Assembly (NCBI RefSeq): GCF_010820665.1
Contig: NZ_JAAIKC010000010.1
Span: 62,001 to 126,000 of the forward strand
Direction: 5' to 3'
Source of the DNA: Paenibacillus sp. SYP-B3998
GTDB taxonomy: Bacteria; Bacillota; Bacilli; Paenibacillales; NBRC-103111
Length of the DNA: 64,000 nucleotides
Shown here: piece after piece, positions 1 to 10,703 of the stretch
How the letters are laid out: every line of letters begins with the position of its first letter
Position numbering within the stretch: position 1 is the stretch's first letter
Program-made: the position numbers and the translations under genes
Notes under the pieces: generated by a model
Databases searched by the model: none
What the model saw: only the letters and a program-made list of their open reading frames with translations
Told to the model about the DNA's origin: nothing

Positions 1-143
1 TGTATGTTATTATATCATGCTAGATAATATTAAGATTCTTCTTGGCATAAAAACAGAATTAATTAGAAAACGGAGCCCCGTATAATCGAGTGAGTCAGTC
101 TTAGTTATGTTAGATATTTGCGGTGTGACGCGGCGGACAAGGA

Positions 144-170
144 GGTTTGTTGCAGAAATTCGTTAGAAAA
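144..170. repeat. Left inverted repeat of the Tn7-like element
   Basis: Reads inward GGTTTGTTGCAGA then AATTCGTTAGA. The reverse complement of 16181-16204 reads GGTTTGTTGCAGA then ATTCCTTAGA, about 22 of 24 positions matching with one gap. A further ATTCGCTAAA lies at 202-211, 44 bp inside, consistent with repeated transposase-binding sites. The rest of 1-361 shows no convincing gene. Confidence 0.65.
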
Positions 171-361
171 TAAATATAAACATAAATAGCGTTTATTCAT
201 CATTCGCTAAACACCGAAATATTAATCCAAGGTCTAGTTTTTGATTCCCTGACATCCGTTAGAGAAAAAAGCCAATATGAAAACGAGTGAAAGGTCTCTT
301 TCTTCATTTATTCCGAATCTAAATCTTATTTGAAGCATTGTAAAATTGTAATCTTAATTTC

Positions 362-3300
362 TCAATTTGAAAAGGGATCAAATACAGTTGTGTAAAGTAA
401 AGGTTTCTTTTGAACTAAAGAACACAATTCATTAAATTTTGTATACTTCATCAACAGTTGGCTTCCAATTAAATAAGGAATTTTATCGCTATTATTCTCT
501 GTATCTGAGAAGCCTACTTCCCACCTGAAATACTTTAATACTTCTTCACCATCTTCTAAGATCCCAACTATCCCACATCCAGTATCTATCATATTAATAC
601 CCAGATTCTGTAATACACCTCCTCTTATGCCAAGATATTGTTTAGTATTGAAAGTAAGATAGGGATCACTATATAGTGAAATATTCGAAGTGAGAAACAC
701 TTCCAATTTATTAAAATATCCAGGGAATATTGGAAACTCTTCATTCTCTTCAAGGAAACTGTATTCCTCGCCCAATTTTATAAATGGTACCATCGGGCTC
801 TCCGCTCCAAAACCAACACCCGACAGAACTGTTATCGCTTCAGTATTCTCCCCGAAATTCTCTTTGTATTTTTCAAGTTTGTTAAACCATTTTTCAGAAT
901 GTGCGATTCGTACCCAATCAGAGACTTCAACTTCTGTAACTCCTTCTTTAGCGAATTGTGGTAACACCAGATCTTGGGGTCGAGGAATAATTGAAGTTTG
1001 TTGAGCAACAATTAATGATATATCATCTAAAGCTATCTTATAGATCTCTCCTTCAATTTCATTAAAGAAAGGAGTTCCAGAATAGTTTTTTAGAAACTTC
1101 TCAACTTCCATTCCAATTTGGCTTGTTAATAAATCGTAAAAATATACATTTGGAATAAGTACATGATACATTCTGTTAAACAAGATCTCTCGATATTCTT
1201 TAACAAAAGATTCGGTAAAGATTTTATGGGTATAATCTTGTATTACACACTCAACATCTAACCCATATTCCTCCAGTAAGGTCACCTTGGAATCGATTCT
1301 CTTAATTCGATCTAGGAAGTAATGAGTTCTTTCGTTATATGAACTATGGTTTTTTCTGTATTCACAATAGATATTCTTTGTTTCTTTGTGAATAACTGCT
1401 CGAATTAAAAAGTTAGTCACCATATTTTTTGTTGGGTAGATTTGTTCAAGAGCATCTTTCATAAGCGTTTGGACTAACTCCTCAAACTTATACTGCTTAC
1501 ATATAAGAAATAATAACAAAACCAATGAATAATCGATGTAGTTATCCTTTTCTTGTATGAACTGAACAAAGGGCTTAACAAATTTTTCTCTATTTACTTT
1601 ATCTTCTAGTAGCAAATTCATTTCACTTATAATCCATTTATATCTATTTGCCTCCCCATATTTAAATCTTGATAGTAGAAGTGAAAAGAGTTTTTCTTCG
1701 TTATCAAAAAGCTCAGTCTGACTTTTTACAGCATCCCAGTCATAATCAATTTGTCCCGACAGCCTAAAGTTAATAATATCAAAGAGCCTATCCCAATACT
1801 CTAAAATTAGTTTTTTGTCATAATTAATAACTGCTAATGAGTTGATTATCTCCCCCCCTACCGCCAACGAATAATCAACGGTACTTAAATTGTTATAGAT
1901 ATACTCGAAAAAAAGTTCCTTTGCTACATTCGAATTATATTCATGCGCTTTCCTAAAAAACTCAATTTCCGTAAACTTATGATACCAACCATCAGTATGT
2001 AATAAAAACATTTGCATATAGAGAAATGCCATGACCTCATCGTTTAAATTAAGGTTATTGACTATCTCCAAAAGTCTGTTACTTGAAGGGTCATTTGTTC
2101 TTTTTTCAAAACAAGATTTAACTATTCCACTTAAAAAAGCCTTAGTCTCATAATTAAGATCTTTTATCCTAATACTTAAATAATAAAAGATCCCTTTAGA
2201 ATCTTCTCTTCTAGCACCATTCTCATTTAAGTAATCTAGCAACTCCGCGTGAGTAAATTCATCAAAATTTTTTCGATGTACATATAGTGAAGGAGTAACA
2301 GACACAGAACCATTTAAGCTTCTTTTCCTCTTTGATTGGATCTTCTCATTCCATTCAATGTCAAATGAGTGACATAATTCTTTCAGCCTAACAATCAAAT
2401 TATGATTCATATAGTTCATTTGGTCTTGAGCATCAAAACGGCTCATAAGTTCTGCTAGTGATCTTCTTGCTGGTAAATATAAATTATTCTCAAACAACCA
2501 CTCAATATTCTTAACATATGCTTCGATAAAATCTTCTGATATATTATTTGGAATTGTTTTAAATAACACACTTTCTATGATTGGAGCCATTTCACTATTA
2601 CAAGCGATCAACAGTGATTCCAGGCTATCCTCGAGTATCCAATGATTTACATGTAACGCAAGTTCATTTCTAAGATATGTTACTGCTAAGTCAATTCTCG
2701 TTTTTACTAGTAGTTGAAACCATTCATTCTGATATCTTTTCGTACTCTTACCATCAGTATGATGTACAACAGCGTCCGCCAATGGTTTCAACTTCAAAAT
2801 ATTTTTAAGGCCTATTTCATTATCAAGTTTGTAAGTGGTTAGGACACTATCAAGTAGATGACTAAGCGTACGATCCTTACGGAAAGAATATGACAATAAA
2901 TATTTTACACCTTGCTTAAATTCTTTTTGAGAAATATCCTCTTTACCTGCTTTGGATAAAATAATTGCGTGTTTAAAACTGTAATCAGCCAGATAAGAGT
3001 AAAATCTATATTTATCTTCCTTCCCAATCTTTTTACTAATTATCTCCAGAATTATTTCAATATTGTCTTGATTTGCCGAATCCATAAACAAATTCAATAA
3101 TTTATATGTAGGAAGTGGGCCACCGGTTGATCCCTGTAAAAGAGTAGTTGTTTCTTCTGACATTAATTTAATGGTTTCCAGGATTATTTCCCATGTGTCT
3201 TTTGTCTTGATGTAGTTCAACGGTGCCTTAATTGTCGCATATATAATACTTTCGTATTTATAAAGATCACATGTTCTGGGGGTCCCTTTAAAGGGCTCTA

Positions 3301-6145
3301 AATCATTTGTTAACCATAAATAAGCATTGGACAGTTTTGTATCGAATTCTATATTACCCAAATCAAGAAGAACTCGGTTAACCTCGGCAATATATCTTAT
3401 CCAATTATAAAACCAATTCCTGTCTTTTATAGTTTCTAGAAATGCATCTAATTCATTACTTCGATTTTCTAGTAACCATTTAATATTTTCTATATAGAAT
3501 ATTAAAGACGACATAGTAGCAACAGAATATGAATCTGCCACTTCCAAACAGGAAAATGTTTTGGTTACAAGATTCTCATCAATTTCTATCCTACCTGTAT
3601 AAGTAGCAATACTCTTTTTCCAATATTCATTAATGGATATCTCATCAATTAACATAGTTAGTTTATTGAGTTCATTTCTTCTGCTGTATTCTTCAATAAC
3701 AATCTTACGGTAATCTCCTGCCTCTTCAGCACATATTTTAGATAATCTTTCTACCATTTCCCAATCCAAATCTATGCATGCACAAATATAATATCTGTAC
3801 AATTCTTTTTCATCATCAGAACTATGATTTTGACTTGAAGTTGTTCTTGCCTGAATTAATTGATCAATATAAGGTTCCCACTCTGGGACAATACTGTTTT
3901 TTGAACACAAATAACAGACTCGCAGACCCTGTTTTAAATCAAGTGCCATATTGCCTTCATACATTAATGTCTCTTTTAGACTAGAATACCCATTTATTAA
4001 TCCAAGTCCCATATAATACAATTCAGAGTTTTCGTCAAATGAATACTCTAAACTATAGATCATATTGCTTAGTTCAGTGCAAACAATTAATGCTCCATAA
4101 TCTTTCATCATACAAGCAGTCTTAATAAGTAATTCGAAGTTATTTTTTAATGAACTAACATTGTTTCCAAAAAAAATACTATCAACAACAAATTCCTTAT
4201 TGCAGTACGAAAGAATTTCTTCATATCTTTTTGATTCAAATAGCAAAATAAATAAATTTAGATATGACTTTCTGTTCTGATAAAACCCTTTTCTTTTTAA
4301 CCATTCAATTAAATCATCATAAATTATCTTTTCTACATTTACTTCTTTCCTTTCAAGTGTTTCTAGTATATATCTTCTAAAACTTTCATGGTAAATTGTA
4401 TAGCCACCATTGCAGACATTTATTTTGAGTATACTCTGAATTGCTTCGAGACTTTGTCCTACATATTGACCTAAAAAGGTAATTTCGCGCAAGTCTTCTT
4501 CAGTTAAATAAAAAGGAGCACCTGCTAATACCTGCGGTACCTTATGACTCTCAGGTATTTGAGTCATTATATAATCGTAATAATTCGATAAATCCCCATT
4601 ATATGGAGGGAAATTTTCGAAAAGTTCAACCGATAAAAGAAATGAATTATAGCGCTTTATTTCGTTAATTAAATAAGTCAGATACAATGGGTTCCCGTTA
4701 CTTTTATTAAGTAAAATGTCAGAAAGAGTTGTATCTCTATTTATGGACCGATTCTCTATATTACTTTTTAATAATAACTTTTCTACATCACTTCTATCCC
4801 AAGGTTCAATGTTAAATATTTTGTAACCTTGATCAGATAGATTAATCACCTCAGTTACTGGTTGCGATGCTAGTATTACATGAAAATTTTCGGGAAATTC
4901 CAATTTCGATAAAACTTTAATGATTTCCGTTTCAACTTCATTTATTAATGTCCTATGAAAATTATAAATTCTACTAATATGATCTAGCCCATCAATAATT
5001 AATACAGTATCTTCCTTCACATTGTCTATAAGAGTCTGCAACTCATCAATGTCTACGCCATATTTTGTGCTTTTGTACGTTGATAAAGCAGGGTAGGTAT
5101 CGATAATATCATTAATTAAATTTGCTAAAAAAACATTTATTGTAATCCTCTCTTTTTCGTAAATATCATCTAAAGCTGTATAACAGTAATGTTGAACCAC
5201 ATTTATATCCTTTTTCTTTAAAAACTTAATGTAATTTTGTATGAACCATGATTTACCCGCACCAGGTTCACCAATTAACATTGTCTTTCTATTGACAAAT
5301 ACAAAATTATAAAAAGAATGATATCGATCTTCATTAATTACATTCATGTCCTCATCAATATCAAAGTTCTGCTGGATATTTCCAAAACCACTCTTAAGCC
5401 CCAATTTATACACTATCCTATTAAGACTAACTTCCTCACCGTTTGCCCTTGAACTTTTTATTATATGTGTTAAATTTAATAAAACATCTCCTACAGCTTT
5501 CAAATGATTTGGATATTTACCAACGCCGAATTGTTTTAATTTTAGTAAAACTAATTTTTCCAAATCAGCGGGATTTGAAATGTCATGACTAGCTTTAGGT
5601 AAATTTGTTTCGATTATTAGATCATTAAGAAACGACGCGAACTCCTCTCTATCAATATTATGATTTTGGCTTCTTAATCTTCTCCATGTAGATATGGGCA
5701 ATTGCCCATTTGCCCATATCTTGTCGATATCAATTTTCAAAAACTTTACATTGTCGTCGTTATAGATATTTTCACAGTCTATAGTTTTCAAAAAATCTAA
5801 TTCTTCGTTGCTCTCAATGTATTCCCACGCTAGACAAATCCTCAAGTCGATATTCTTTGACCCAACTGTTTCTTTCCAAGACTTAAATAATATATCCAAT
5901 GCTAAATCGTAGGTGGCTGATGAGAAATCAGCTTTAGCAAGCACCTTATCTTCACTATATTTAATTTGTCTCTTAATAGTCTTCGATTGAAACATTATTG
6001 TAATATCATCGAATTTATCATTAGCACTTTCTTTTTTATCAATTTTTACTGTTGCATTAACATCTTTTAGTAAATGTTCAATTATAAATAATGCTGATAA
6101 CAAGTCTTGATATTCATATCCTTTATGTGCATGCTCCAAACCCAT
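362..6145 (-). CDS. STAND NTPase with N-terminal Cap4/DUF4297-like nuclease domain (Avs-type defence protein)
   Basis: A giant protein of about 1,927 residues. The first ~200 residues start with the HKGYEYQ block and carry D50 and QIK (63-65), the D...(Q)xK signature of PD-(D/E)XK nucleases of the Cap4/DUF4297 kind. A P-loop NTPase follows, with Walker A GEPGAGKS near residue 295 and Walker B VLIIDGLD near 385. The remaining ~1,300 residues are helical and repeat-like, as in STAND sensors. This order, effector then NTPase then sensor, is that of Avs antiphage proteins, which recognise phage proteins and then cut DNA. The start is taken at the ATG at 6145, with AAAGGA 9 bp upstream. It stands alone as transposon cargo. 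The nuclease family is inferred from motifs; the exact Avs type cannot be assigned. Confidence 0.75.
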   Translation of the reverse strand: MGLEHAHKGYEYQDLLSALFIIEHLLKDVNATVKIDKKESANDKFDDITIMFQSKTIKRQIKYSEDKVLAKADFSSATYDLALDILFKSWKETVGSKNIDLRICLAWEYIESNEELDFLKTIDCENIYNDDNVKFLKIDIDKIWANGQLPISTWRRLRSQNHNIDREEFASFLNDLIIETNLPKASHDISNPADLEKLVLLKLKQFGVGKYPNHLKAVGDVLLNLTHIIKSSRANGEEVSLNRIVYKLGLKSGFGNIQQNFDIDEDMNVINEDRYHSFYNFVFVNRKTMLIGEPGAGKSWFIQNYIKFLKKKDINVVQHYCYTALDDIYEKERITINVFLANLINDIIDTYPALSTYKSTKYGVDIDELQTLIDNVKEDTVLIIDGLDHISRIYNFHRTLINEVETEIIKVLSKLEFPENFHVILASQPVTEVINLSDQGYKIFNIEPWDRSDVEKLLLKSNIENRSINRDTTLSDILLNKSNGNPLYLTYLINEIKRYNSFLLSVELFENFPPYNGDLSNYYDYIMTQIPESHKVPQVLAGAPFYLTEEDLREITFLGQYVGQSLEAIQSILKINVCNGGYTIYHESFRRYILETLERKEVNVEKIIYDDLIEWLKRKGFYQNRKSYLNLFILLFESKRYEEILSYCNKEFVVDSIFFGNNVSSLKNNFELLIKTACMMKDYGALIVCTELSNMIYSLEYSFDENSELYYMGLGLINGYSSLKETLMYEGNMALDLKQGLRVCYLCSKNSIVPEWEPYIDQLIQARTTSSQNHSSDDEKELYRYYICACIDLDWEMVERLSKICAEEAGDYRKIVIEEYSRRNELNKLTMLIDEISINEYWKKSIATYTGRIEIDENLVTKTFSCLEVADSYSVATMSSLIFYIENIKWLLENRSNELDAFLETIKDRNWFYNWIRYIAEVNRVLLDLGNIEFDTKLSNAYLWLTNDLEPFKGTPRTCDLYKYESIIYATIKAPLNYIKTKDTWEIILETIKLMSEETTTLLQGSTGGPLPTYKLLNLFMDSANQDNIEIILEIISKKIGKEDKYRFYSYLADYSFKHAIILSKAGKEDISQKEFKQGVKYLLSYSFRKDRTLSHLLDSVLTTYKLDNEIGLKNILKLKPLADAVVHHTDGKSTKRYQNEWFQLLVKTRIDLAVTYLRNELALHVNHWILEDSLESLLIACNSEMAPIIESVLFKTIPNNISEDFIEAYVKNIEWLFENNLYLPARRSLAELMSRFDAQDQMNYMNHNLIVRLKELCHSFDIEWNEKIQSKRKRSLNGSVSVTPSLYVHRKNFDEFTHAELLDYLNENGARREDSKGIFYYLSIRIKDLNYETKAFLSGIVKSCFEKRTNDPSSNRLLEIVNNLNLNDEVMAFLYMQMFLLHTDGWYHKFTEIEFFRKAHEYNSNVAKELFFEYIYNNLSTVDYSLAVGGEIINSLAVINYDKKLILEYWDRLFDIINFRLSGQIDYDWDAVKSQTELFDNEEKLFSLLLSRFKYGEANRYKWIISEMNLLLEDKVNREKFVKPFVQFIQEKDNYIDYSLVLLLFLICKQYKFEELVQTLMKDALEQIYPTKNMVTNFLIRAVIHKETKNIYCEYRKNHSSYNERTHYFLDRIKRIDSKVTLLEEYGLDVECVIQDYTHKIFTESFVKEYREILFNRMYHVLIPNVYFYDLLTSQIGMEVEKFLKNYSGTPFFNEIEGEIYKIALDDISLIVAQQTSIIPRPQDLVLPQFAKEGVTEVEVSDWVRIAHSEKWFNKLEKYKENFGENTEAITVLSGVGFGAESPMVPFIKLGEEYSFLEENEEFPIFPGYFNKLEVFLTSNISLYSDPYLTFNTKQYLGIRGGVLQNLGINMIDTGCGIVGILEDGEEVLKYFRWEVGFSDTENNSDKIPYLIGSQLLMKYTKFNELCSLVQKKPLLYTTVFDPFSN

Positions 6146-6573
6146 TATTATCATTCCTTTATTTAGCTATTTATTAATCATACGTTGCGTAAAATTAAGA
6201 GCAAATTAAAGCACCGGACTAGTCAATCTGCAAATATAATACAATTACCGTGAATCACCAATAAAATAATACCTATTTCGACAGATACAGAGGAAAATCC
6301 TACCTTTTTTTCTTCAATGACAAATTAAGTGCTTGTTTTTTAATTCATTATTCTTTTATACTCAGCATCGATTGGTATTAATAAAATTCTTAAAGGCGTC
6401 AACATTACATATCAGATAGATTTTAGTAACGTCTTCTTTCGATAGCTCCTAAGTGATAAGTGACTACTTACAAAGTCAATGACTTCCATTAACCTTGGCT
6501 TATATATATTGGTAACTTTTGCGTATTGAGCTCATCTTAAAAATGATTCATTTATTACTTTCATTAATTTTGA
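6146..6573. other. AT-rich intergenic region, no gene seen
   Basis: About 430 bp between the STAND gene and the 3' end of tniQ. It presumably holds the promoter of the STAND gene; a TTGACT on the minus strand near 6216-6221 is a possible -35 element, without a convincing -10. No RNA gene or conserved small ORF was recognised. Confidence 0.4.
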
Positions 6574-8278
6574 TCAAGCAGTATTAGATGTATTCTTTTT
6601 AATTACCAAAGAGTCAATCGTACTTTTTGCAAATAGGTAACGATTCCGGCCGTCCTTAAGAATCACTACTTGATCTGGGACTAGGATTCCAGCTTCAATC
6701 CATTTCCAAGCCTTCTTCTCACTAATTTTTAGAATTGCCATTACATCTTTTAAAAAGTAGCCAACTGCAAGCTGCTTCTCCTTTTTTATGATCTCAATAC
6801 ATTTAGTAAGCTCATCTTCAATATAATAGTTTTGCGTAAAATTTCCATTCTCATTATCAGTCAAAGGATTCAATAGTCCCTCACGTGTGAAATGATTTAT
6901 TTTTGCAATGCTTAATCCGTTAACTGAATAGGTAATTAAAGCATCATGTAGTCTCAATCCCTTTATATCTCGAGTATCAACGACTTTACCGCGGCATTCA
7001 TCCATCAACTGTTTGACCTCAGTATGTGACAATAATTCAAAGCGACTCGAACTCTTCCGATATGTTTTCAAAAGACCAGCAGCAATAAGCTTGGGCACGG
7101 AATCCTTTTGAATCCCCAGCATAAGAGCAGCTTCTTTTTTTGTTATTAGATACTTCATCGAATCCAACGCATCATTATAGGATCTCTTATTCACGAGATA
7201 CTTGGTCTTATTACCTTTTTGTGAGATGACCATATCAATCTCATTCAGTTCACTTAATTGTGTCATTTTTGCATAACTCATCCCATTAGTAGTACGAATT
7301 TCATCTTTCCTTAAATAATCACGTTGTTCTAATAGTTCGGGGTTCTTTTTAAACACAGAGAAATCCCTCCGTATAGTTCCCTGATTGATCTTATCAAGCC
7401 AAAAAACATTATAGGCTTTGGAAACTTCCCTTAATTGTTCAAACTCAAATATTTTTTCGAATTGCCCCTTTTGCTCATACGTTATCGGAGGACGCTTTTA
7501 GCACACAATAAAAATTGTGGGGAAAATCTTGATACATCCAAAAAGCATTATTAAAAGCATGGGATTGATTATTGCTACTTCTATGACCGTTCTTTTTTTT
7601 GTTAAAGTATGAAATCGCTTGACTATCTCCTAAGTAACTGTGCATTCCTTCAAGTAAGTGATAACTAAAGTCAGCTAGGATTAAGCAGTCATGTAACGTA
7701 AGACCGAGCATTGAATGGGTGCTAGCTTGATCAAATAAGTTATGAAATAAATACAATTGAGGGTCTAATATTAATTCATGTAATTCGATCTCTCCTGGAC
7801 TAGCAGTTGCGTAAACAAAACCACATCTATCACAAAATCCAGCCATAAAGCTGGTTAAAGAAATTGTAGAGTCACATCCGCAACATTTGTCAATGAGAAT
7901 TATTTTATGCTCGAAACAAACATTGAGCTGCAGCATGTTCCAGGGTAATTTATGGACTATATTTTCTTGAATACATAGCGGACAATATTTAACTCGATTT
8001 TTCAAAACAGACTTATTTGTAAGCTCTCGACCAATTGATTGTTCATAAAAATCATTTGAATGAAGCTGAAGTATTTCATTGGGTATTCCTGTTAGATTGC
8101 TAATCGAAGTTAATTGATTAGGAGTGAATGAATTATTGTTTAAATATGGAACAGTCATTTTAATATCAGATGCAATAATTGAAATTGATGGGTAGTGATT
8201 TATAACAGAAACTTTATGTAAATATCCTGACAAACTTTCCTGATTATCAATATCCGGACGGATACGAACCGGTCTCAT
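6574..8278 (-). pseudogene. tniQ: TniQ/TnsD-family transposition target selector, frameshifted
   Basis: TniQ proteins bind the attachment site and recruit the transposase through TnsC. The 5' part (8278-7475, 267 codons) has the TniQ start (ESLSGYLHK) and zinc ligands: CPLC at residues 99-102, a C..H pair near 121-124, CCGC and CDRC. It hits a stop at 7475. The downstream frame is open from about 7479 in another frame and runs through 7356 to 6574, adding the helical C-terminal half with repeated HTH-like stretches (YLITKKEAALMLGIQ). Joined, the product would be about 568 residues, normal for Bacillota TniQ. One frameshift near 7478-7482 (one extra base or two lost) breaks it. The start lies 2 bp after the tnsB fragment stop. 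Confidence 0.85.
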
Positions 8279-8280
8279 GT

Positions 8281-8631
8281 CTACACACCGCGCTTCTTAT
8301 TTTTTCGTCTTTTTAATTTCCATTTGCTCTTTAAAACATTAATTACTGAATGATACGCTTCAAGAACGTCTGGATTCAATGGTTTTGAATCCACTTTTTT
8401 GTAAGCTGGAACCATCCCAACATGATCAACTAGCAATAACAAGAAATTCGGATCCTCGGGATCGAAACAAACTGATATCCTCCTAACATCATTGTCAACC
8501 GAGCGAAAGAACCATTGCTCCTTAATTGCTAAAGGGCAATTATAGATCATTCCATTATAAAGAATACCTTCTGTTGTTATTGTCGCTGTATCCATTGGGA
8601 GTAAGTTGGGTAAATTCATTTTCGTCACCAC
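8281..8631 (-). pseudogene. TnsB-type transposase, C-terminal fragment
   Basis: The 116 residues match the Mu-transposase C-terminal beta-barrel region of TnsB/TniA: LLPMDTATITTEGILYNG, YNCPLAIKEQWF and a basic KLKRRKNKKR tail. The DDE catalytic core and N-terminal DNA-binding domains are absent; an in-frame stop lies just upstream of the GTG at 8631, which has only a weak ribosome site. It is followed 2 bp later by tniQ, so tnsC, normally in or beside this set, is also missing. A deletion took most of tnsB. Transposition by this element would need proteins supplied from elsewhere. Confidence 0.8.
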
Positions 8632-8777
8632 CTACTTAGATTCTATTAAACTCTCTAGCATTATTATTGCCTTAATAGATTTAATTGATACAAATAAATA
8701 TCAATTATTGTTTTGATATAAAACGACGGATGTTTCTTCATTTTGCGTTTGTCTACACTTCTTTTTAAAGAGGTGTA

Positions 8778-9119
8778 GTGATGTCCGATAACATTTTAAG
8801 ATATGTTGGAGCCAGGATAAGGGATCTTCGTAAGGAAAGAGGACTATCACAAGAACAATTAGGTGAGAAAGCCGGTTTCCACTTCTCCTATATCGGCGGG
8901 ATTGAAAGAGCAGAGAAGAATATTTCGTTAATAAATTTGTCCAAAATAGCGGATGGTCTGGGTGTTGGTATACATGAATTGTTTAGCTACTCTCATAACA
9001 TAAACTACAGGGTAACTGAGAAGGAAGAGGATATTAAGGAAGTAGTGGAACTGCTTCGCCACGATTCAAAGGATGTAAAAAAGGCGAAGGCGATTATTAA
9101 AGAGGTTTTTAAAGATTAG
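8778..9119 (+). CDS. XRE-family transcriptional regulator
   Basis: 113 residues with a cro/C1-type helix-turn-helix at about residues 6-68 (IRDLRKERGLSQEQLGEKAG, then SYIGGIERAEKNIS and INLSKIADGLGV). The C-terminal tail of about 40 charged residues may help dimerisation. It is divergent from the tnsB-tniQ remnant across 146 bp, so it could have controlled the transposition genes or itself. Translation is preceded by GAGGTG about 6 bp upstream of the ATG. Function beyond DNA binding is not shown by the sequence. Confidence 0.85.
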   Translation: MMSDNILRYVGARIRDLRKERGLSQEQLGEKAGFHFSYIGGIERAEKNISLINLSKIADGLGVGIHELFSYSHNINYRVTEKEEDIKEVVELLRHDSKDVKKAKAIIKEVFKD

Positions 9120-9256
9120 CAGACTGTATAGAGACAAAGGCAAGATTAGAGTGATCATTCACCTAATTATGTCTTTGTCTTCTTTTATGAAACTTGTATC
9201 TTGCTATTCCGTTTTTTGGTATTCTATATAAAAACAAATAATAGGCTGGTGACCAA

Positions 9257-10645
9257 ATGTTTCGAAGGTTTGTTCTTATTTTAATTACGATGACTGTATT
9301 TTGCTTTACTTATGTCAAAGATGCAAAAGCTGATGAACCTATTCGAGTTTTCATTAACGGCTATCAGATATCATTTACTCAACTTCCAATTGTCGAAGAT
9401 GGAACTACGCTTGTGCAATTTAGACCTCTATTTGAAAGTCTAAATTATAAGTTAACATGGAATGAAGATAAGCAATCGATTACTGCAAAAAACGGAAAAG
9501 CCGATATCGAGCTCAATATTGGAAGCAATAGCGCGTTAGTGAACAATGAATCCAGTGAATTAACTCTTGCACCACGCATTATTAATGGTGATACATTTGT
9601 TCCATTAAGGTTTGTAGGAGAAGTGAGTGGCGGAGATGTTACTTGGGAACAAAAGACAAATCATGTTAACATTGTTACGGACAAGGGGTACTATCTCATT
9701 CATGCTTGTTTAGACAATGACATTGATAAAGTAAAGTATTGGTTAGATCAAGGGGCGAATCCGAATTATTATAGTCATATGGATAGTATCCCATTAGGGT
9801 GGGCTATTCACCATCACAACACTGATATGGCGAAATTACTTCTACAATATAAAGCAGATCCTAATTATGAATACAAGTTCGTTACAAACCTCTTACATAC
9901 AGCGATTTATTATAAGGACCCTGATATGGTTCAAGCCCTGATTGACGGTGGGGCAGACATTTGGAAGAAAAATTCTGAAGGGAGTGCTGCCCTTGCTTGG
10001 ACAAATTTTTATTTAGAAACAGCTCAAAACGAAACAGATAAAAACAATCTTTTGAAAATCCAATCAATATTATTAGAGCTAACAAATAAACAAGCAAAAA
10101 TATGGTCTGAAAAAGCTTCTTTTGATTCACGAATTCTTGAAATTGTGCGTCAAGATTTTAAAGGGGATATCGACCCTTTTAGCAATGAGAAATCGCAAGC
10201 TATCTATGGATTGCAGCTTTCTGTGCAACGAGGAATAGTTAAAGAAACGGTCAATCAACTTAGAAGTAAGTTAATTCCATTGGGTTATAAAGTATTTCGT
10301 ACTGGAGCCATTTCTGAGAAAAAGCTGCCCGAGCAAGTAGTAATTATTAAAGGAACAGATGCTGATTTTTTGAAACAGTTGGGTGAAATCGGTACAAAAT
10401 ATGACTCTAATGCTGTAATTAAACAACTCGATAAGTGGAACACATCCACTAAGTTGGAGGTAGCGAGTGCGAGTTCTAACTGGGTTGTTGTTCAATTATT
10501 AGAGAAACCAAAGGACTTTCTGGCATTTGCCAAAGAAGTTTATGCTTTTAACCCCGATTACGTTGATCGTGGTACAGGTTCAGTTGAAACGTTTACAAAG
10601 GAAATTGAAAAAGCACAGGGTTTCATATTATGGTGGCCCAATTAA
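9257..10645 (+). CDS. Secreted protein with copper-amine-oxidase N-terminal domain and ankyrin repeats
   Basis: 462 residues. A signal peptide covers about residues 1-25 (cut near AKA-DEP). Residues ~28-135 form a copper-amine-oxidase N-terminal-like domain (FRPLFESLNYKLTWNED and FVPLRFVGEVSGGDVTWEQ), a wall-associated module common in Paenibacillus. Residues ~140-260 hold about three ankyrin repeats (HACLDNDIDKVKYWLDQGAN; AIHHHNTDMAKLLLQYKADP; AIYYKDPDMVQALIDGGADI). The C-terminal 200 residues are of unknown type and contain two similar stretches ending in decisions such as VVIIKGTD and WVVVQLLEKP. It is exported and probably binds proteins outside the cell; no enzyme motif is seen. Confidence 0.8.
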   Translation: MFRRFVLILITMTVFCFTYVKDAKADEPIRVFINGYQISFTQLPIVEDGTTLVQFRPLFESLNYKLTWNEDKQSITAKNGKADIELNIGSNSALVNNESSELTLAPRIINGDTFVPLRFVGEVSGGDVTWEQKTNHVNIVTDKGYYLIHACLDNDIDKVKYWLDQGANPNYYSHMDSIPLGWAIHHHNTDMAKLLLQYKADPNYEYKFVTNLLHTAIYYKDPDMVQALIDGGADIWKKNSEGSAALAWTNFYLETAQNETDKNNLLKIQSILLELTNKQAKIWSEKASFDSRILEIVRQDFKGDIDPFSNEKSQAIYGLQLSVQRGIVKETVNQLRSKLIPLGYKVFRTGAISEKKLPEQVVIIKGTDADFLKQLGEIGTKYDSNAVIKQLDKWNTSTKLEVASASSNWVVVQLLEKPKDFLAFAKEVYAFNPDYVDRGTGSVETFTKEIEKAQGFILWWPN

Positions 10646-10650
10646 TTGAA

Positions 10651-10692
10651 AAACGAAAGCGTGAGTTTAATGCTCACACTTTCGTTTTTTTG
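10651..10692. terminator. Rho-independent terminator between convergent genes
   Basis: A stem of about 14 bp (AACGAAAGCGTGAG with CTCACACTTTCGTT) closes a short loop and ends in TTTTTTT. It lies right after the ankyrin-protein gene, facing the 10704-11135 gene, and may serve both strands. Confidence 0.9.
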
Positions 10693-10703
10693 TTTGCCTT
10701 CTG

